The notes under the pieces are model-generated. The model had not been told where the DNA came from, ran no database searches, and saw only the letters and a program-made list of their open reading frames with translations. Shown here in pieces: positions 8,630 through 13,428 of a DNA stretch of 13,428 bases. The translations under genes and the position numbers were made by a program. The stretch comes from Funneliformis mosseae (taxonomy: Eukaryota; Glomeromycota; Glomeromycetes; Glomerales; Glomeraceae): positions 1 to 13,428 of the forward strand of contig CAJVPP010002822.1 in assembly GCA_910592005.1 (NCBI GenBank). The letters run 5' to 3'. Every line of letters starts with the position of its first letter. Within the stretch, counting starts at the first letter, position 1.

Positions 8630-8652
8630 GATAACAATTCCGGCTTGTTATC
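8630..8652. repeat. Perfect 8-bp hairpin, 7-nt loop
   Basis: GATAACAA (8630-8637), loop TTCCGGC, TTGTTATC (8645-8652). Compact and G/C-containing, one of several dyads between 8.37 and 8.84 kb. Confidence 0.55.
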
Positions 8653-8694
8653 ATAATCGAATCGATTTAATTTTTGCGTGTTAAAAAAAAAATA

Positions 8695-8755
8695 ACAACA
8701 GCCCTCTTGATCACGAAAAGTCACAAGGGGGATATCATTGACAAGACGCTGTTGT
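8695..8755. repeat. Two-step stem structure, possible folded RNA or regulatory site
   Basis: An outer stem pairs ACAACAGC (8695-8702) with GCTGTTGT (8748-8755). An inner stem pairs CCCTCTTG (8702-8709) with CAAGGGGG (8724-8731) through eight pairs, one of them G·U; base 8702 can join only one of the two stems. The inner loop is 14 nt, and a 16-nt stretch separates the right-hand arms. The stems are unusually rich in G/C for this window. I see no match to tRNA, 5S, spliceosomal RNA, SRP RNA or a TPP riboswitch, so identity is open. Confidence 0.45.
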
Positions 8756-8804
8756 CGTAAGAAATTTTTTTATAAAGTGGTAATTTGTAATTTTTATTTA
8801 ATGC

Positions 8805-8837
8805 GTCAACGTGCCGTTTTGTTGACACCACGTGGTG
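8805..8837. repeat. Overlapping dyads, one containing CACGTG
   Basis: GTCAAC (8805-8810) pairs with GTTGAC (8821-8826) across a 10-nt loop. Directly overlapping, CACCACGTGGTG (8826-8837) is a perfect 12-bp palindrome around CACGTG, the core site of bHLH regulators. Together they look like a protein-binding module rather than an RNA. Confidence 0.5.
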
Positions 8838-9428
8838 GCAGAGAATAATGCGCATATATGTAAATGCAGTAATTACGTTTTAATTTACTTATATTTGTAT
8901 TGGTAGATGTGTAAATACGTACGTAACAAGTCATTCACATGAAGTTTAATGAATCGATTAGGAATAAAAGGTTGAAAAAAAACCCTTGCATTTATGTTTT
9001 TTTTTTTTTTTTTTTCGCTTTTTTATTTTTCCTTATTAAATTCGATCTCAAAAACTGTTATCGTGAAATCTTACATGCTCGAGATTTAAGTCAGTTGTTT
9101 CTCTGTATCTAAACTTGACATATCTGATATAAATCTCATTTCAATCCAGTATTTCTGAACACATACATTACTGGAAAAAAACTTAATTCAAAAAATTTGG
9201 GGTATTTTCGAAAATGATGAACTTCTTTTGGTTGGGAAATATATCTTCAAACGAATTCGCACGTGAACAAGTAACAGGAATGACCCAGCGATAATTCGGA
9301 AGCAAGAACATATGAAGCATTATTTATTACCTGATAAGCTCTCATCGAAAAAAAAATTCACTAAACCCCATATGATCATTCATAAATAAGTAAAAAAAAA
9401 AATAAATAAATGCAATATATATCACGTG
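8829..9428. promoter_or_regulatory. Three CACGTG (E-box) sites
   Basis: CACGTG occurs at 8829-8834, 9260-9265 and 9423-9428; a fourth copy lies in intron 4 of the PQ-loop gene at 6917-6922. Fungal bHLH factors such as Pho4 and Cbf1, and the animal lysosomal regulator TFEB, bind this core. The sites are 1.1 to 1.7 kb upstream of the PQ-loop ATG, so a link to that gene is only a possibility. Confidence 0.35.
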
Positions 9429-9830
9429 CCTAACTTAACAATAACATTTCTATGTTATACAATCTATTTTGGGGCATAAGATCATTATCTAACATAGATT
9501 TAGAGATAGAGAAATATTTCTTCCTAAATTTTCCGATAAAAATCCTCATTGATAACGGAAAAAAAAAAAACCAAATAAATTTGTGGAGAATCGGAAATCT
9601 ACCTCCAAAAAAAGGATTGATCCACAGCTAGGTTCCGCCACAATTTTATTTAATCAAATACAAATGCTAAGCTCGCATCAATCTTCAATTACGGTTTTAT
9701 ATGAACGGAAAAAATTTTGCTTTAGAATATTATTAATTTTTAATTATTACCTGATTGATGACATTTTATTTGAAGTAAATCATAATATACAATTTTGCAA
9801 TTTATAGGTAACATTATTATTTGTGTAATT
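8838..9830. other. Right part of the gene island, no confident gene
   Basis: Mixed-composition DNA with a 19-T run at 8997-9015. Small frames occur, such as ATG 9214 to TAA 9294 (26 codons, MMNFFWLGNISSNEF...) and 9583-9807, but none can be tied to a known protein. A 9-bp perfect inverted repeat, TCTATGTTA (9449-9457) with TAACATAGA (9490-9498), is present. The island ends near 9830, where the DNA becomes AT-rich again. Confidence 0.45.
9583..9807 (+). CDS. Doubtful reading frame, possible orphan exon
   Basis: An open stretch of 74 codons ends at TAG (9805-9807); it begins with GTG, and its first in-frame ATG is only at 9664. The first two thirds read with varied residues (for example KKRIDPQLGSATILFNQIQM, followed by LSSHQSSITVLYERK), including a possible amphipathic or coiled-coil pattern of Leu and Ile. 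The last third becomes AT-driven (ILLIFNYYLI...). It lies against the AT-rich border, so it could be one exon of a gene cut off by repeat DNA, or chance. No domain is recognised with confidence. Confidence 0.15.
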   Translation: MENRKSTSKKRIDPQLGSATILFNQIQMLSSHQSSITVLYERKKFCFRILLIFNYYLIDDILFEVNHNIQFCNL

Positions 9831-11090
9831 CACATACTTTTTAATATATAATAAATTTAACTTAAATACTAAGTTGCTAAATTATGATATTATTAATTTT
9901 TGATTATTAAAAAAATAAAAAGTCATAAATTTACTTTAATTTATACAAATTCTTTAAGATATCTAAAACATAGATATAATAAGTATTTTATATTTAATTT
10001 GATAAATATATAAATTTATTTTAAATAATCTATTTATTATAATTATATTATTTGAAAATAAATCTATATTTATAGGTAAAATTATGGTTATTTAAATATA
10101 TAAATCTTTAACATTTTTATTAATAATTAGTAATAATCTAGTAAATTTCTTTAATATTATTTATAAAATAATTATAATTAAATATAATTATATTTTTTTT
10201 TATATTTATTACTAGTTGTAATTAATTAAAACTACTTATAATTCTACCTTTAAAATTTTTTGATAATATTTTTAAAAACCTTATTTTTTCTAATTAAATA
10301 AAATTTAATTTAATTTATTTAATTATAATACTTTTATTTTATATATATCAATTTTTACTTTCTTTTATATTTAATTATAATATTAATTATTTAATTATTT
10401 AAAATTTTATATTTAAATTAATTTGTAAATTGGTTATTATAATTCAAATTAAATAAATACATATTATCAATTAATATATTAATACATAAACTTTAAATTT
10501 TTTTGATATAAATAATAGAATTTTTATTTAAATTATCCTAGATAATTTATTTTAAATAGCATTCTATATCTTGATTATATAATATCAGTATATCATATTA
10601 TATAATTAAGAATTTATAATAATAAAAATAAAAAATTTTAATTTTCTTTCTATTTCACCATTATGCTTTAATTTTTAAAAAAAAAATACTATTTTTTTTT
10701 TTTGCTTTTGATGTCCTTTAGATCAATAACAAATACCTTCTTTATCTTAGTAATATTTTGAGAATTTTAAGTACAATTTTTATGTAAGCAGCTTTAATTA
10801 TTAAATTTATCAATTTTAACATTAAAAATAAAGAAATTAATAAAACTGATCATAAGAAAGGTTCTAAAACTTCTCTTTTTAATAACTTTTAGCTTACTAC
10901 TTGCTTTTCATAATAGAATATCAAAAAAAATCTAAAAAAATTTTTAATTATATTAATATAACTTTTAAACTAGCTTTTAAATTATATATCAGAATTATTT
11001 TCAATCTTTAAAATAATACATAGTTAATTTTGTTAGTTTATAAGTAACAAATTTGCTTTATGTAAAGAATACAAAATGTCAATATAATAA
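9831..11090. other. AT-rich block with one long hairpin
   Basis: No gene is supported. Between 10660 and 11090 the sequence is more mixed (words such as GATGTCCTTTAGATC and GAAAGGTTCTAAAACTTC). In the plus frame from about 10709 the number of stops is what composition predicts, so I do not call a relic. A nearly perfect 16-bp stem with 9-nt loop lies at 10570-10610. Confidence 0.5.
10570..10610. repeat. 16-bp hairpin in AT-rich DNA
   Basis: CTTGATTATATAATAT (10570-10585) pairs with ATATTATATAATTAAG (10595-10610), with one G·T pair and a 9-nt loop. Mostly A/T, so chance is possible, but the length is above its surroundings. It may be the core of a small inverted-repeat element. Confidence 0.35.
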
Positions 11091-11150
11091 ATTAAAAGGT
11101 TAAAATTAGAATTAAGAATTAAATATTAGGTTAGAATTAAAGATTATAAT
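11091..11150 (+). repeat. Degenerate TTAGAATTAAA repeat tract
   Basis: Tandem-like variants of GGTTAAAATTAGAATTAAG and GGTTAGAATTAAAG run just before the third transposon relic. The same wording returns at 12096-12225 and, more weakly, at 1503-1530. Confidence 0.5.
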
Positions 11151-11278
11151 CAATTCTTATTACAGATCCTCACTAAAAGTTTCTGAACGTCATCTTTCAG
11201 TTATTTCATACTGAATACATCATATAATTGTATAATACTGTGGTTATATAATATACTTGATCTTGTTTACTTGAATCA

Positions 11279-11304
11279 AAATCAAATAAAAGCGTATTTG
11301 ATTT
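11279..11304. repeat. Perfect 10-bp hairpin inside the third relic
   Basis: AAATCAAATA (11279-11288), loop AAAGCG, TATTTGATTT (11295-11304). It lies in the left, non-coding part of the transposon remnant and may be an internal transposase-binding or chance structure. Confidence 0.4.
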
Positions 11305-11411
11305 GTTTATTTTGATTTTTAACCAAAATAAAATTTACCTTTTGAAAATCACGAAAATGTTTAAAGAATAATGCAGTGGTATATATTTTACCATTAACGT
11401 GACGATAGTTA

Positions 11412-11616
11412 CTGGGTTATTATCACAAATATCAGTTGTAAATTTTTAATAACATTTAGAACTTTAAAAAGAATAGATGATACTGAAACTGTTAATTTAA
11501 AGCTTCATTTTAATCGATCATCCTTAATTAAAGATTTGCAGTAAAGCCAGCTGAAATGATTTATCGCAACGAATTTAGGCTGTGATGAAGCAAATAAAGG
11601 CCTGACTAAGTACTAA
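11412..11616 (+). pseudogene. Tc1 transposase remnant, N- and C-terminal pieces joined
   Basis: Bases 11458-11502 read RTLKRIDDTETVNLK on the plus strand, matching the end of the helix-turn-helix region of Tc1 transposases (a TLKR-F-ETG-like pattern). Less than 60 bp later comes QRI, a stop, AVMK near 11570-11591 and, after a frameshift, NKGLTKY (11593-11613) with a TAA stop at 11614-11616, the usual Tc1 C-terminus. All three catalytic residues lie in the missing middle. It cannot encode a working transposase. Confidence 0.6.
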
Positions 11617-11741
11617 TTATTTAGTACCAAATGTGTAGCATATCATACATTAATAAAATTTTTTTTAATAAACTTTAAAATTTTAAGTTTTACATTGAGC
11701 TTATAGATGCCTGCTGAAACTTTCTCAAAATAATTTCTTCA

Positions 11742-11880
11742 TATCCTTTTCTATGTTTTTAATATAGTTTTAACAGTTTCTGCTTTCGTCATATCAAATA
11801 GGTTTCATTGTATCCCTTATTATGATTTTAATATAGTTTTGTTTAAGTTTCGACTATTATTAAAGGGTTTCGTCCTTCAT
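11742..11880 (+). repeat. Two-copy 69-bp imperfect tandem repeat
   Basis: Copy 1 starts at 11742 (TATCCTTTTCTATG) and copy 2 at 11811 (TATCCCTTATTATG). The word TTTTAATATAGTTTT is exact in both, at 11757-11771 and 11826-11840, giving a 69-bp period. Both copies continue through an AGTTTC.. motif and a GGTTTC(A/G)T(T/C) motif. No coding capacity is seen. It abuts the right end of the third transposon relic. Confidence 0.6.
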
Positions 11881-12095
11881 CTATAATTGAGCCAAAAAGT
11901 ATTTAGAGATTTTTGACAAAGGTCTATATAATGAATTCTATGTTCTAAACCTTAACTTCGCTATAAAATTATAGTAAAAATTTTAAAAAATTTGATTAGC
12001 CAATTCACTAAAACAAGAGTATTTTTATTATATTTATTTAAAAAATTTATTATATAAAGAGTTTATTATATTAAGAGTTGACTGTAGTATTAAAA

Positions 12096-12225
12096 TAGTT
12101 AAAATTATAAATTAGAGTTAAAATTAAAGTTTAGAATTATATTAGGATTAAGAATTAGGGATTAAAAATTAAAGATTATAGTTAGGGTTAGAATTAAAAT
12201 TAATTTAAAAGGTTTAAGGTTAAAG
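12096..12225 (+). repeat. Degenerate TTAGGG-like minisatellite
   Basis: A run of related words built on (G)TTAG(A/G)(A/G)TTAAA. Exact TTAGGG occurs at 12155-12160 and 12182-12187, with many TTAGAG, TTAGAA and TTAGGA variants. The G-containing strand is the plus strand throughout. It may be an interstitial telomere-like tract or a decayed minisatellite. Confidence 0.5.
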
Positions 12226-12230
12226 ATCAT

Positions 12231-13240
12231 TCTAATAATAATTATACATGTTGAAATTATTTTAAATATTAACATAATGCAAAAAGTTGTACTTTACCAA
12301 ATAAAAATATAAAAAAAAATTAATATATTTATCTTCATTATCTATATAAAGAAAAAATTTTTGATTAATAATTTTATTAATTATATTTGGAATTTCTAGT
12401 TAAATTTAAATTGCATTATATAAATTTTATAAGTTATAAAAATTTATATAATATAAATTTTTAATAAAATATTTATATATTAATTATATTATATATATAT
12501 TAAAATAATGTTTAATAAAAATTATATAGGAAAATAATTATAAATATTTTAAATAATATAAATAATATTAAAATTATAAATTATAAAATCAAAAATTTAA
12601 TAAAAAATATAATAAATTAATATATATAAAGATAAATAAATAAATTTATATATATATTTTTTAAAAAAATTTATTTAATAAATCTAATTTATAAATTAAG
12701 TTATTAATTATTAAATAAATATATTTATATAATTTTTTAAAATTTTAATTTAGTTATTAATAACTCATATATATAATAATTTTATAATTATTATATTACT
12801 CTATTTAATATTTTTAAATTAAGTGATTATAAAATTGTAATTTATTTTTAATATATTAATACTTTATAGCTTATACTTTAACACTAATTAACTTTAATGA
12901 TATTAAAATTAATTACATTATTTTAACATTTATTATTTCTTAAACTGTAGAATTTTTACAAGCAAATTTATTTGCTTATTTATTATAAATTTATTTCTAA
13001 TTTACTTTTATAAAAAATTAAAATTTTTAATAATTTTTTTTTTTATAAATATATATAATATTATAATAACTTTTATTTTTTAATTATATAATAAATAATT
13101 TAAAGTTACTTATAAGCTAAGTATTTTTAATTAAAAATTTTTATCTTTAATTTTATTAAAATTTATATAATATTTATCATGAATAATAACTTTTATTATT
13201 ATAATTTTATAATTTATTAAGAAATTTTATAATATTGTTA
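12231..13240. other. Low-complexity A/T block
   Basis: About 1 kb of nearly pure A/T with many short palindromes expected from composition. I see no gene, transposon end or other structure. Confidence 0.6.
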
Positions 13241-13428
13241 CTGGGTTCATTTTCGTTTATCTTAACGTCTAAGTTGAAAGGCTACAGCAGCTGATTCTAC
13301 ACGTTGGAGTTTCTAACCTTAGGATTTTCTCTGAGTTCTATAAGTATCCGTTATACTTGAATCAACTCAGCAATTTATCACATCTTAAAATTTAAGATAT
13401 ATTTAATTGAACTCATAATGACGAACTC
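13241..13428. other. Mixed-composition segment at the window edge
   Basis: From about 13241 the base composition abruptly normalises, with CpG and GC-rich words such as CTACAGCAGCTGATTC. The plus strand has 40 codons without a stop (VERLQQLILHVGVSNLRIFS and onwards, about 13273-13392), and the minus frames contain two to five stops each. None is recognisable. It could be the beginning of another gene island or an end of a larger mobile element. A bulged hairpin at 13331-13370 pairs CTGAGTT with AACTCAG and, inside it, AAGTAT with ATACTT. Confidence 0.4.

Larger units (their letters stand above)
7957..8959 (+). repeat. Four dispersed copies of GAATCGAT
   Basis: The octamer GAATCGAT occurs at 7957-7964, 8448-8455, 8659-8666 and 8951-8958, always on the plus strand. 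The last three extend to GAATCGATT. The core ATCGAT is self-complementary and contains a CpG, which is scarce in this DNA. Four copies in 1 kb is well above what base composition predicts (roughly 0.1 or fewer by my estimate). They may be binding sites for a regulator of the PQ-loop gene or of an unseen divergent transcript. Confidence 0.45.
11163..11745 (+). mobile_element. Third Tc1/mariner relic, internally deleted
   Basis: The left end, after TA at 11161-11162, reads CAGATCCTCACTAAAAGTTT, in the style of Tc1 ends. On the right, AAAGTTTCAGCAGGCATC read on the minus strand (about 11706-11723) resembles the left AAAGTTTCTGAACGTCATC. The outermost right bases do not match, so the end near 11745 is estimated. 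The interior keeps an N-terminal transposase piece and the extreme C-terminus, with nearly all of the catalytic domain gone. The right interior (AAGTTTTACATTGAGC) matches the corresponding part of the element at 3760-4352 (AAGTTTTATATTGAGT), so the two are relatives. Confidence 0.65.

Noticed and set aside
8630..8652. Similarity of GATAACAATT to the bacterial lac operator
   Set aside because: A 10-base resemblance in fungal DNA with no other bacterial or vector sequence; coincidence.
10700..11085. Possible decayed coding sequence in the plus frame
   Set aside because: Stop codon density equals the expectation for this base composition and no motif is recognisable.
1..13428. tRNA, rRNA, CRISPR arrays, riboswitches, viral or bacterial genes
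   Set aside because: No cloverleaf, rRNA core sequence, regularly spaced repeats or riboswitch core was seen on either strand; nothing viral or prokaryotic was recognised.

Overview
This looks like nuclear DNA of a very AT-rich fungus. The one clear gene is interrupted by five short GT-AG introns (69 to 85 nt), and the rest is dominated by extremely AT-rich, CpG-poor DNA carrying dead Tc1/mariner transposons. The layout, a small island of ordinary composition inside AT-rich transposon debris, fits an arbuscular mycorrhizal fungus (Glomeromycotina, Rhizophagus- or Gigaspora-like). Another AT-rich early-diverging fungus is possible. The taxon is an inference from composition and gene structure.

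Layout. Bases 1-1537 are AT-rich DNA with no recognisable gene. Bases 1538-2957 are a full-length but heavily decayed Tc1/mariner element with 25-bp terminal inverted repeats, flanking TA dinucleotides and a minus-strand transposase relic. Bases 2960-3757 are almost pure A/T. Bases 3760-4352 are a second, better preserved but internally deleted Tc1/mariner element with its own 25-bp repeats. Bases 4355-4944 are AT-rich filler. Bases 4945-9830 form the gene island. Bases 9831-11162 return to AT-rich DNA. A third Tc1/mariner relic starts at 11163 and is followed by a two-copy 69-bp tandem repeat, a degenerate TTAGGG-like repeat tract (12096-12225) and about 1 kb of low-complexity DNA. From 13241 to the window edge the composition becomes mixed again, which may be the edge of another island or element.

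The only confident gene is on the minus strand (7688 down to 6202, six exons, 363 residues). It encodes a PQ-loop membrane protein of the Ypq1/Rtc2/Stm1/PQLC2 (SLC66A1) family, whose members move cationic amino acids across the vacuolar or lysosomal membrane. Splicing restores both PQ motifs; the first is split by an intron. Upstream of it, 7.7-9.8 kb contains no confident gene. It does hold an unusual cluster of perfect inverted repeats, four copies of GAATCGAT and three CACGTG boxes. A weak candidate first exon on the plus strand (5123-5209), preceded by CCAAT and TATA-like boxes, lies downstream of the gene.

I did not find a new multi-gene system. The items most worth a second look are the inverted-repeat/GAATCGAT region, the RIP-like decay of the first transposon beside a much less decayed relative, and the two similarly deleted transposon derivatives.
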